Shown piece after piece: positions 43,389-50,915 of a stretch of DNA of 52,061 nt. Each line of letters begins with the position of its first letter. The stretch's first letter is position 1. The position numbers and the translations under genes were made by a program. Source of the stretch: Thermoplasmata archaeon (GTDB lineage: Archaea > Thermoplasmatota > Thermoplasmata > Lutacidiplasmatales > UBA184). The notes beneath the pieces are model-generated. The model was not told the DNA's origin and did no database searches. It saw only the letters and a program-made list of their open reading frames with translations. The stretch spans positions 1 through 52,061 of the forward strand of contig JAJZGO010000003.1 in NCBI GenBank assembly GCA_021798415.1, given 5' to 3'.

Positions 43389-45017
43389 TTACGGAAGGTA
43401 ATCGCGGGGGAGCGACCGGAGCTCCTTCAGCGTCTCGGTCGCGATCGAGACGAACTTGTCGACGTCCTTCTCGGTGTGCGCGCTCGAGAAGGTGATCCGC
43501 TCGTAGTTGTCGGGGTGGATGTAGATCCCCTTGTCGAGCAGGAGCTGGTGGTGCCGGAGGTAGAGGTTCCAGTCGATCTGGAGCGACTCGCGGTAGTTGA
43601 CGATCTTCTTGCGACGCGTGAAGAAGAACTGGAGCATCCCGTTCACCGACTGGACGAGCATCGAGATCTTCGCGTCGCGGGCCGCCTCCTCGAGCCCCTT
43701 CTCGAGCTTCGTCGTGAGACGACCGAAGCGAGCGTAGAGCTCCTCGCCGCCGCGGTGGAGCATCTTGAGGTTCGCCAGCGTCCCGGCCATCGAGAGGTTG
43801 TTCGCGAAGTACGTGCCGCCGAACGAGATCCGCCCCGGGGCGATCATGTCCATGTACTCCGCCTTCCCGCTGACCGCGGAGACCGGGACCCCACCGCCGA
43901 GCGCTTTGGCCCAGCAGGAGATGTCCGGTTCGACCCCGTAGAGCTGCTGCGCGCCCCCCGGGGCGATCCGGAAGCCCGTGAACACCTCGTCGAAGATCAC
44001 GAGCATCTCGTTCTCGTGGGCGACATCGACCAGGCGCTTCAGGTAGCCGGGTTCGGGCGGGATGATGCCGGCGTTCGCCATCACCGGTTCGAGGATCACG
44101 GCGGCGAGCCGGTGGCGGTAGCGGCGGACCATCCGCTCGAACGCCGTCACCGAGTTGAACGGAGCGACCATCACGTAGTCGGTGACCCCCGGCGGGATCC
44201 CCGCCGAGTTCGGCAGCGGCCGCGGGTACTCGTCGAGGCCCGCGACGACCGGGGGCGCTTCCGCGCTGATGAGCGCGAGGTCGTGCTGGCCGTGGTAGTG
44301 ACCCTCGAACTTGAGGATCGCGTCCTTGCCCGTCACGGCGCGCGCGATCCGGATCGCGTTCATCGTCGCGTCGGAGCCGTTCGAGCAGAACGCGACGCGC
44401 TCGGCGTTCGGCACGAGCTTCTGGAACATCTTGGCCGTCTCGATCTCGAGCGCGGTCGGGGAGGCGAAGTGCAAGCCGAACTGCGCCGCCTCCTGGACGG
44501 CGCGCACCTGTTCGGAGGGCGCGTGGCCGTTGATGAGGACCCCGTACGCGAGGTTGAAGTCGAGGTATTCGTTGCCGTCCTCGTCCCAGATCCGCGGTCC
44601 CTTCGCTCGGGCGATGAACGGGGGGACGGGGTCGTACGAGGCGACCCGGATGAGCGAGCTCGAGGAGTTCGGGATCCGCTTCTTTCCTTCCTCGAACAGC
44701 TTCGCGCTCTTCTTGAGCTTCGGGACGAGCCGCGCGATCGGGATCGGCAGCGGGGAGGCGTCGAGGTCGGCCTCCGGCGGGGCCGACCCGAGGTCCTTCG
44801 GGGCGTCCTTCGCGGGCTCTCGGGCGGACTCCTTGCGCGGCTCCTTCGGTTCCTCGGCCGCGTCGTCCTTCGGCGTGGGGGGTCCGGCGGGGGCCGGGAT
44901 CGCGGCGTCCTCCGCCGTCAGGAGGCTGGAGAGCGGGTCCGCCCGGGCGAGGCTGGTCGAGACTCCGGGCTCCCGGGACGGGAGCGCGGACGTCGGGGCG
45001 GGTTCCCTTTCCGCCAT
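43389..45017 (-). CDS. Class III PLP aminotransferase/racemase (GSA-AM-like) with long charged N-terminal extension
   Basis: 542 residues. The first about 85 are low-complexity Pro/Ala/Glu/Lys/Asp (KEPRKESAREPAKDAPKD) and belong to no fold I know. From about residue 105 it is a complete PLP enzyme: YLDFNLAYGVLINGHAPSEQ, CSNGSDATMNAIRIAR, LKFEGHYHGQHDLAL, LVIFDEVFTGFRIAPGG and the lysine in CWAKALGGGVPVSAVSG. The branch includes GSA aminomutase and beta-amino-acid transaminases. ATG 45017 lies 17 nt after the predicted start of transcription from TTATATATA. Upstream dyads suggest regulated expression. Confidence 0.88.
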   Translation of the reverse strand: MAEREPAPTSALPSREPGVSTSLARADPLSSLLTAEDAAIPAPAGPPTPKDDAAEEPKEPRKESAREPAKDAPKDLGSAPPEADLDASPLPIPIARLVPKLKKSAKLFEEGKKRIPNSSSSLIRVASYDPVPPFIARAKGPRIWDEDGNEYLDFNLAYGVLINGHAPSEQVRAVQEAAQFGLHFASPTALEIETAKMFQKLVPNAERVAFCSNGSDATMNAIRIARAVTGKDAILKFEGHYHGQHDLALISAEAPPVVAGLDEYPRPLPNSAGIPPGVTDYVMVAPFNSVTAFERMVRRYRHRLAAVILEPVMANAGIIPPEPGYLKRLVDVAHENEMLVIFDEVFTGFRIAPGGAQQLYGVEPDISCWAKALGGGVPVSAVSGKAEYMDMIAPGRISFGGTYFANNLSMAGTLANLKMLHRGGEELYARFGRLTTKLEKGLEEAARDAKISMLVQSVNGMLQFFFTRRKKIVNYRESLQIDWNLYLRHHQLLLDKGIYIHPDNYERITFSSAHTEKDVDKFVSIATETLKELRSLPRDYLP

Positions 45018-45056
45018 ACAGAACGCATCTCGGGCGTCCGTCGGAGCCCGAACTGG

Positions 45057-45142
45057 CTATATATAATTGGCTTACGGCGCGAACACACGGTACCGTTCAC
45101 GTTACGCCAAGATACGCGCAACCTAACGTGCTATTCCACGTG
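45057..45142 (-). promoter_or_regulatory. Promoter and dyads upstream of the extended aminotransferase
   Basis: A strong TATA box reads TTATATATA on the minus strand (45057-45065). Upstream are a perfect 10-bp palindrome ACGGTACCGT (45087-45096) and an inverted repeat ACGTG-N6-CACGT (45126-45141, with CACGTG at 45137-45142). The whole 45018-45221 gap is AT-richer than its surroundings. Two spaced dyads suggest binding of a regulator such as Lrp/AsnC; this is inference. Confidence 0.6.
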
Positions 45143-45221
45143 CCGAACCGTACCAAAACAGCCAGCAAACCGTCTCAATATGAGCGATTCGATGGCGTTT
45201 CGTAGCGGATGAGGTCGATCT

Positions 45222-46412
45222 TCATCCGTTCCGGAACGGGGGCAGCGGAGGTTCGTCCGGCGCGATCGTCGTCTCGATCCCGCGTTTCGCGAGCGCCGTC
45301 CGGAACGGGCCCGCCGGCACGCACCGCTCGGGCGGAACGACGCCGACCTCGCGGACCTCGCCGCGGGCGATCATCTCGGCCCCGATAGCGCCTGCGACAC
45401 CGACCGCGTATTCTGTGGCCGTGAGATGCCAGTCGGGGCGCGGGGGGAACCGCGCGATCGCGTGGCGCACGACCGGGCGCCCGGCCTTCGTTCCGGTGAG
45501 CTCGACATCGCAGACCTCCCAGTCGTCGACCGTGACCCCCTCGGGCGCCCCGAGGAGCTTCTCGCGCTTGAGGAGCGCGAGCGTGAACTCGCGCGGAGTG
45601 ACCGCGTGGCCCTTGACCTCGAGCGGGGTGTCGGAGCCGAGGCCGAGCTTCGACATGATGCGGAGGACCTCGATCCCCGGCCCACCCTCCTTCCACTCGC
45701 AGTGCGTCAGCCCCTTCGACCGGAGGCTCTCGGGCAGCGTCGCCGGTTCGGAATGGAGCGTCCGGTAGACCCGCGTGCGTCCGACCGGCGGGGCGAAATC
45801 GAACTCCTCGGCCCCGCTCATCGCTTCCCGGTCCTCGTACCGGCCGCCCTCAAACACGACCGCCGGCAGGATCATCTCGTCCAGGAACGTGCTCGGTGAC
45901 CAGGTGAACGAGACTTCGGGGCCGTTGACCGTGAGGTCGCGCCAGCCGTCGCGGATCACGACCGAGTCGACGCGCTCGAGGTCGCTCGCCGCCTGCATCG
46001 CGAGCACGTTCGAGACCCCGGGGACCTGCCCGAGGCCCGGGATCGCGATACGGTCGGCTTGCCGGAACGCCGCGTCGAGCGCGAGCTGGCGGCGGGTCAT
46101 GTGGAAGAGCCCACCGAAGTCGAGGTACGGGACCCCGGCGTCGAGCGCCGACTCCATCACCGTGAGGTTGAACGTGTACTGCACGGCGTTGACGACGACC
46201 GTCGTGTTCTCGAGGAGGCGGCGGACCGCGGCCTTGTCGCGGACGTCGATTCGCTCGGCGAGCGCCCGCGGCCCCGCGGCGCGGGCCGCCGACTCGGCCA
46301 GGCTGGCATCGAGGTCCGCGGCGACGACCGTGTCGAACACTCCGCCGGTCGCGAGATCGCGTACCGTGCACCGTCCCGTCAACCCCCCGCCGCCCAGCAC
46401 CACTGCCCGCAT
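45222..46412 (-). CDS. Saccharopine dehydrogenase-like / lysine-6-dehydrogenase-like oxidoreductase
   Basis: 396 residues from ATG 46412 (399 from GTG 46421). Rossmann N-terminus RAVVLGGGGLTGRCTVRDLA with ADLD (NAD(P) ribose-binding), then VNAVQYTFNLTVMESALDAGVPYLDFGGLF, and IPGLGQVPGVSNVLAMQAA, all diagnostic of the saccharopine-dehydrogenase/LysDH superfamily. Members act on lysine, saccharopine or carboxy(nor)spermidine. The transaminases and aldehyde dehydrogenases nearby suggest amino-acid catabolism, but which substrate is used cannot be decided. Confidence 0.87.
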   Translation of the reverse strand: MRAVVLGGGGLTGRCTVRDLATGGVFDTVVAADLDASLAESAARAAGPRALAERIDVRDKAAVRRLLENTTVVVNAVQYTFNLTVMESALDAGVPYLDFGGLFHMTRRQLALDAAFRQADRIAIPGLGQVPGVSNVLAMQAASDLERVDSVVIRDGWRDLTVNGPEVSFTWSPSTFLDEMILPAVVFEGGRYEDREAMSGAEEFDFAPPVGRTRVYRTLHSEPATLPESLRSKGLTHCEWKEGGPGIEVLRIMSKLGLGSDTPLEVKGHAVTPREFTLALLKREKLLGAPEGVTVDDWEVCDVELTGTKAGRPVVRHAIARFPPRPDWHLTATEYAVGVAGAIGAEMIARGEVREVGVVPPERCVPAGPFRTALAKRGIETTIAPDEPPLPPFRNG

Positions 46413-46447
46413 GGTCCGCACCCTACCGCGGGCGCCAAGAGGCCCGG

Positions 46448-46453
46448 CTATAC
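46448..46453 (-). promoter_or_regulatory. TATA box for the saccharopine-dehydrogenase-like gene
   Basis: Minus strand GTATAG centred near 46450 predicts a start at about 46424, just before GTG 46421 and ATG 46412. The gene therefore has its own promoter despite following another gene by 62 nt. Confidence 0.5.
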
Positions 46454-46482
46454 GAGCCTTCGGTCGGGAACCGCGTACGGGG

Positions 46483-47127
46483 TCACGCGGACGAGCGCTT
46501 CCGGGGGGTCCGTGCGGTCTTCCCCACCGGTCTCCGGGGCGCCGAGGGCGCGGGCGTGTCCGCGGTCGCCGGAGCCGTCGCGGCGCCCGACGTGCGGCTC
46601 AGGAGCTCCCGGAACGTCTCGAAGTGCCGGAGGAACGGGTCGGCGCGCCGCCGATCCTCGAGCTCCCCGAGCGCGATCTCGAGCAGGGCCTTCGCCTTCG
46701 CGTTCCCCGCCGCCCCCTGGACGAGGTAGACGCACAGCACCTGGTAGTGCGGGAGAACGAAGGCGTCCGTGCGGGGGGTGCTCATGTCGCCCTTGCGCGG
46801 ACGGTACATCCGCTCGATCGGCACCTCCGCGGCCACCGCCCGGCGGTGGGAGAATCCGAAGTAGCGGCCGGGCCCGAGGATCCGGGTGACCTCGCGGACG
46901 TTGCCGCTCAGGTTGTTGGTCAGGCGATCGCACTCGTGCCAACACCAGAGGCCGAACCCGAAGTCCCCGTCGAGGTACGCGGCCCACGCCTGGCTGTACA
47001 GCTCGCGCTCCCGCTCCTCCTGCGGGAGCTCGGGGAGGAGTGCCGCCTTCCAGTCGGAGACGAGGAGGTCGACCCGCATCGACGGCGAGAACTCCTTCTT
47101 CGGAGGCACCGGGGGCGGGGTCGCCAC
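46483..47127 (-). CDS. Hypothetical soluble protein with charged tail
   Basis: 214 residues, family not recognised. Mostly helical, with WKAALLPELPQEERERELYSQAW, FGFGLWCWHECDRLTNNL, and FVLPHYQVLCVYLVQGAAG; the last 45 residues are a Pro/Ala/Thr/Arg/Lys tail (GKTARTPRKRSSA), possibly for nucleic-acid or membrane contact. GTG 47127 lies 26 nt from a TATA-like TCTAAC (47150-47155), so a leaderless transcript is likely. It is between the amidohydrolase and the saccharopine-dehydrogenase-like genes, all on the same strand. Confidence 0.65.
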   Translation of the reverse strand: MATPPPVPPKKEFSPSMRVDLLVSDWKAALLPELPQEERERELYSQAWAAYLDGDFGFGLWCWHECDRLTNNLSGNVREVTRILGPGRYFGFSHRRAVAAEVPIERMYRPRKGDMSTPRTDAFVLPHYQVLCVYLVQGAAGNAKAKALLEIALGELEDRRRADPFLRHFETFRELLSRTSGAATAPATADTPAPSAPRRPVGKTARTPRKRSSA

Positions 47128-47149
47128 GTCGCGCGAAGAGAGTGCGGAG

Positions 47150-47155
47150 GTTAGA
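47150..47155 (-). promoter_or_regulatory. TATA-like element inside the end of the amidohydrolase gene
   Basis: Minus strand TCTAAC overlaps the stop region of the upstream amidohydrolase gene and lies about 26 nt before GTG 47127, implying independent leaderless transcription of the hypothetical gene. Confidence 0.45.
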
Positions 47156-48737
47156 CTGTTTCCTCCGGACTACCCCCACGACGGCGGTAGACGCGGGCGC
47201 CGTCCACCCAGGTCTCCCGCACCGACGCGGCTCCCCGGCCGACGGCCCCCCTCAGGTGGGGGACGTCCAGGACGACGAAGTCGGCGCGCGACGCGGGTTC
47301 GAGCGTCCCCAGGACCGCTGTGCCGAGGGCCCGGCCCGCGTTGACGGTGTAGAGCCGCAGCGCCGTCTCGGGGTCGAGCGCCTCGCCCGGCGATGGGTTC
47401 GCCGAGCGCCCGGACGCCGGGTCGGACCGCTCGACCGCGGCCCGGATCCCGCGCCACGGGTCGAGCGGGTCGTACGGGGCATCGCTCGAGCCGGCGAGCA
47501 AGAAGCCACGGCCGAGGAGCGAGCGGAACGCGTATCCCCAGCGCGCGCGCTCGGGGCCAAGGCGAGCCCCGAGCCAGTGGTCGCTCCAGACGAACCCGGG
47601 CTGCACGACGAGCGCCGGATGCGCCTCTTCCATCGAGGGCCACGACGCGGGTGGGGTCAGGGCGGCATGCTCGATCCGGACCGGCGACCGGGTTTGTCCG
47701 GTCCAGGGCCGTAGGAGCCGCGCCGCCCGCTCGACGGCACGGTCGCCGATCGCGTGCAAGGCGGGGGCGAGCCCGAGCTTCACCGAGTGCTCGATCGCGC
47801 CGCCAAGCTCCTCGTCCGTGCCCACGGGCATCCCCTCCTCTGACGGAAGGTCCGTGTACGGCGCCGAGAGCCAGGCCGTTCGGGGACCGAACGCACCGTC
47901 GGTGAATCCCTTGGTGCCGAGGACCGCGAAGCGGTCCGGCCTCCCCGCGGGGGCGAGGGCCGGGCGGGGGAACTCTCCGAGCCGGGACATGCGAACGTAC
48001 AGGCGGACCCGAATCGGCAGTCGGCCGACCTCCGCGAGACCCCGGAGCAGCCCCGCCTCCTCGGGACCGGTGCTCATCGTGGCGACCGTGGTCAGCCCGA
48101 AGGAGGCGCAGAGCTCGAGCGTCCGTTCGAGCGCCGGAGGGTCCGCGAGGTCGGCGTCGGACGCGAGGGCCGTGACCGACGCCATCGCCCCCTCGAAGAG
48201 ACGGCCGTCGGGCCGTCCGTCCGTTGTCCGGCCGAACCGGCCGTTGCGGGGCTCGGACGACGCCCGGTCGACACCGGCGGCGCGAAGCGCCGCCGTGTTG
48301 ACCACGGCCGCATGGCCGCTCGCGTGGTAGAGCACTACGGGCCGGTCCGCGACCGCGCGGTCGAGGTCGGCCGCGAGCGGCCACCGGCGGTCCGCGAACC
48401 GCTCGGAGTCCCACCCGTGGCCGACGACCGCGCCCCCGGGGTGCACCGCGCTTCGGGCCGCCAGGCGGCCGACGAGGTCGGCGACCGACCGCGCCTCGGC
48501 GAGGTTGAACCCCTCCCGGGCGCGCGTCGCCTCTCCGAGGTGGAGGTGGGCATCGATCAGCCCGGGGACGACGAGACGACCCGAGAGGCGCTCGACCTCG
48601 GCGCCCGCCGGCGTCGCCCGCTCGACCGAGGCGAGGGTCCCCACGGTCCGGATTCGGCCGTCCTCGACGAGCATCGCCTCGACGTACCGGTGGCCGGTGA
48701 AGATCCGACCGTCCCGGAAGAGACGCGTTTCGCTCAT
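47151..48737 (-). CDS. YtcJ-like amidohydrolase (amidohydrolase-3 family)
   Basis: 528 residues. The N-terminal composite beta domain (RDGRIFTGHRYVEAMLVEDG) precedes the metal motif VVPGLIDAHLHL. Further family blocks: GHGWDSERFADRRWP, LYHASGHAAVVNTAAL, GTKGFTDGAFGPRTAWLSAPY, LHAIGDRAVERA, RIEHAALTPP, FLLAGSSDAPYDPLDPWRGI. This is the YtcJ/NfdA formamidase-like subgroup, which hydrolyses N-substituted amides. ATG 48737. The gene lies 57 nt downstream of glutamine synthetase on the same strand and may be cotranscribed. Confidence 0.88.
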   Translation of the reverse strand: MSETRLFRDGRIFTGHRYVEAMLVEDGRIRTVGTLASVERATPAGAEVERLSGRLVVPGLIDAHLHLGEATRAREGFNLAEARSVADLVGRLAARSAVHPGGAVVGHGWDSERFADRRWPLAADLDRAVADRPVVLYHASGHAAVVNTAALRAAGVDRASSEPRNGRFGRTTDGRPDGRLFEGAMASVTALASDADLADPPALERTLELCASFGLTTVATMSTGPEEAGLLRGLAEVGRLPIRVRLYVRMSRLGEFPRPALAPAGRPDRFAVLGTKGFTDGAFGPRTAWLSAPYTDLPSEEGMPVGTDEELGGAIEHSVKLGLAPALHAIGDRAVERAARLLRPWTGQTRSPVRIEHAALTPPASWPSMEEAHPALVVQPGFVWSDHWLGARLGPERARWGYAFRSLLGRGFLLAGSSDAPYDPLDPWRGIRAAVERSDPASGRSANPSPGEALDPETALRLYTVNAGRALGTAVLGTLEPASRADFVVLDVPHLRGAVGRGAASVRETWVDGARVYRRRGGSPEETV

Positions 48738-48794
48738 GCGCGCCTGCGGGGCCGCAACCGGGGCGGGCGGAAGAAAGGGTTGGGCGACCCGGCG

Positions 48795-50258
48795 TTATAC
48801 GTCGAGGTACCGGTAGAACTCGTACGGGTGGGGCCTCAGGTTCAGCTCGAGCTGCTCCTCGCGTTTCAGCTCGATGTAGGTATCGAGGAGCGTAGAGGAG
48901 AACGCGGGCTTGAGGAACTCCCGGTCCGACTCGAGGCAGTCGAGGGCCTCCCCCAGCGAGCCGGGGAGCTCCCGAATCCTCAGCTCGCGGCGCTTTCCTG
49001 GCGTGAGCTTGTAGATGTTCTCGTCGACCGGCGGGGGCGGTTCGATCTTGCGCCGGACGCCGTCAAGGCCCGCGAGCGCGAGCGCAGCCTCGGTGAGGTA
49101 GATGTTCGCCGCCGAGTCGGGCGTGCGGTACTCGACCCGCTTCGCCTCGGGTCGCTTGCGGTGGTAGAACGGGATGCGGATGCTCGCCGACCGGTTCGCG
49201 CGGCTCCACGCGATGAAGACGGGAGCCTCGTAGCCGGGAACGAGGCGGCGGTAGGAGTTCGTGATCGGGTTCGTGATCGCGCAGAGCGCGCGCGAGTGCT
49301 CCATCAGGCCGCCGACGTAGTAGCGGCACGTCTGGCTGACCTCGGCGTACGCGTCGTTCGCGTCGTAGAACGCGTTCGCTCCCTTCGACCAGATCGACTG
49401 GTTCGTGTGCATGCCGATCGCGTTGTCCCCGTAGATCGGCTTCGGCATCAGGCAACCGAGCTTGCCGTGGCGGTGCGCCACGTTCTTGATCACGTACCGA
49501 AGGTCCTGGATGTGGTCGGCGGTCGGCACGAGGTCGTCGTAGTGGATGTTGATCTCCGACTGGCTCGCGGTCGCGACCTCGTGGTGGTGCGCGTCGATCA
49601 CGACTCGGAAGTCGTCCTCGAGGACGCCGCACATCTCGGCCCGCAGGCCCACGAGGGAATCGACCGGGGGCGTGCGGTGGTACCCCTCCTTGAAGCGGAC
49701 GGTCGGCCGGACCTCGCCGGTCTGCCACGGGGCTTCGGACTGGTTGATGAGGTAGCCCGCGCCGGCCCAGGCGTCCCGGACGCCGGCGTACGACGGGATC
49801 ATCTGGACCGAATCGAAGACCCAGAACTCGACCTCGGGTCCCCAGTAGGAGTGGTCGTAGCCGGCCTCCGCGAGGACCTGCTCGGTCCGTCGGGCGACCC
49901 AGCGGGGGTCGTGGTCGTACGGGTCCTGGGTCCCGCCGATCCGGACGTCACAGATGAACCGGACCGTCCGGCCGGATTCGGGGTTCCACGGGATCGTCGC
50001 GAGGGTGCGAGGGTCCGGGACGAGCACCATGTCGGAGTCGAAGATCTCCCGGAATCCGCGGACCGAGGAACCGTCGAGCTTCGGAACCCCCGACCGGAAC
50101 ATCTCGGCGTTGAGCTCGGAGAACGGGATGTCGACCTGGTTGTACCCTCCGAAGACATCCGTGTAGAACAGTTCGACCCAACGGGTCTTCTCCGCCTTGA
50201 GCCGGTCGAGGATCGCCGTCGCATCCGTTGCCGCCTTCGCGCCGCGTTTCGGTGCCGT
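48795..50258 (-). CDS. glnA: Glutamine synthetase (type I), start codon not canonical
   Basis: About 487 residues if started at ACG 50258. LDGSSVRGF, GPEVEFWVFD, HHHEVATASQSEINIHY (glutamate and metal ligands), GMHTNQS (ATP), NPITNSYRRLVPGYEAP and RVEYRTPDSAANIYL are all GS-I signatures. It fixes ammonia into glutamate. The conserved N-terminal beta-grasp strand (RWVELFYTDVFGGYNQVDIP) is encoded before ATG 50102, the first in-frame ATG/GTG/TTG after the stop codon at 50294. Candidate starts are ACG 50258, ATC 50264 or ACG 50219; starting at 50102 would remove about 50 conserved residues. H-T-N replaces the usual H-x-H. Divergent from the Lrp gene. It could also be a GS-like gamma-glutamylamine synthetase. 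Confidence 0.85.
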   Translation of the reverse strand, partial: TAPKRGAKAATDATAILDRLKAEKTRWVELFYTDVFGGYNQVDIPFSELNAEMFRSGVPKLDGSSVRGFREIFDSDMVLVPDPRTLATIPWNPESGRTVRFICDVRIGGTQDPYDHDPRWVARRTEQVLAEAGYDHSYWGPEVEFWVFDSVQMIPSYAGVRDAWAGAGYLINQSEAPWQTGEVRPTVRFKEGYHRTPPVDSLVGLRAEMCGVLEDDFRVVIDAHHHEVATASQSEINIHYDDLVPTADHIQDLRYVIKNVAHRHGKLGCLMPKPIYGDNAIGMHTNQSIWSKGANAFYDANDAYAEVSQTCRYYVGGLMEHSRALCAITNPITNSYRRLVPGYEAPVFIAWSRANRSASIRIPFYHRKRPEAKRVEYRTPDSAANIYLTEAALALAGLDGVRRKIEPPPPVDENIYKLTPGKRRELRIRELPGSLGEALDCLESDREFLKPAFSSTLLDTYIELKREEQLELNLRPHPYEFYRYLDV

Positions 50259-50330
50259 AGAGATGCCCCCGGGCCTTCCGAACTCCGTCCGCTACTTCAA
50301 GTCTCGTGCGGGATTATTGGACGCACGGTC

Positions 50331-50358
50331 AACTTCGTTGCCGATTTCCTTAACTTCG
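50331..50358. promoter_or_regulatory. Direct repeats and TATA box in the glnA-lrp intergenic region
   Basis: AACTTCG occurs at 50331-50337 and 50352-50358, exactly 21 bp (two helical turns) apart. The second copy overlaps the TATA box CCTTAACTT (50348-50356), which lies about 26 nt before ATG 50378, so the regulator gene is leaderless. Lrp/AsnC proteins bind phased sites on one DNA face, so autoregulation and control of glnA are likely (inference). Confidence 0.6.
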
Positions 50359-50377
50359 CCCGACCCACTCATGAGCC

Positions 50378-50869
50378 ATGGGACGAACGTCCACATTGGA
50401 CGACCTCGACCGGTCGATCCTCGAGGAACTGAACGCCGACGCGCGCCGCAGCCACCGCGAGATCGCGCACCGCCTCAAGGTCTCGCCGACGACCGTCAGC
50501 GCGCGGGTCTCGCGGCTCGAGGCCCAGGGGACCATCCGAGGGTACATCCCGGTCCTCGACGACGAGCAGCTCGGCTGGGACCTCTGGGCGGTCGTCGGGA
50601 TCCGCATCCTCAAGGGGCGGCTGCGCGAGGTCGAGGAGCGGCTCGCGAAGGACCCTAGGGCCTACGTCATCTTCGACGTGACGGGCGACTACGATGCGCT
50701 CCTCATCGGCCGCTTCCGGGACCGACGCGACCTCGACCGCTTCGTGAAGCACGCCCTCCAGGACCCGCACGTCGAACGGTCCAACACCCAGGTCGTCCTC
50801 AACCGCGTGAAGGAGGACCGGAGGGTGCCGGTCCAGCGCCGAAGCGCCGGCCGCGAGACCGCGGAGTAA
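50378..50869 (+). CDS. Lrp/AsnC-family transcription regulator
   Basis: 163 residues. The N-terminal helix-turn-helix (LDDLDRSILEELNADARRS, then AHRLKVSPTTVSARVSRLEA) is followed by a RAM-type ligand domain (DLWAVVGIRILKG, YVIFDVTGDYDALLIGRF, HVERSNTQVVLNRVKED). These proteins sense amino acids. The position, divergent from glutamine synthetase and beside a large amino-acid-catabolism island, suggests control of that island. ATG 50378 is preferred over ATG 50371 because it is 26 nt from the TATA box and in the right frame. Confidence 0.92.
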   Translation: MGRTSTLDDLDRSILEELNADARRSHREIAHRLKVSPTTVSARVSRLEAQGTIRGYIPVLDDEQLGWDLWAVVGIRILKGRLREVEERLAKDPRAYVIFDVTGDYDALLIGRFRDRRDLDRFVKHALQDPHVERSNTQVVLNRVKEDRRVPVQRRSAGRETAE

Positions 50870-50915
50870 CGGCTAAGAGCGTCGGGGACCCCTTCCGGCA
50901 CCGAGGGGGGCGACC

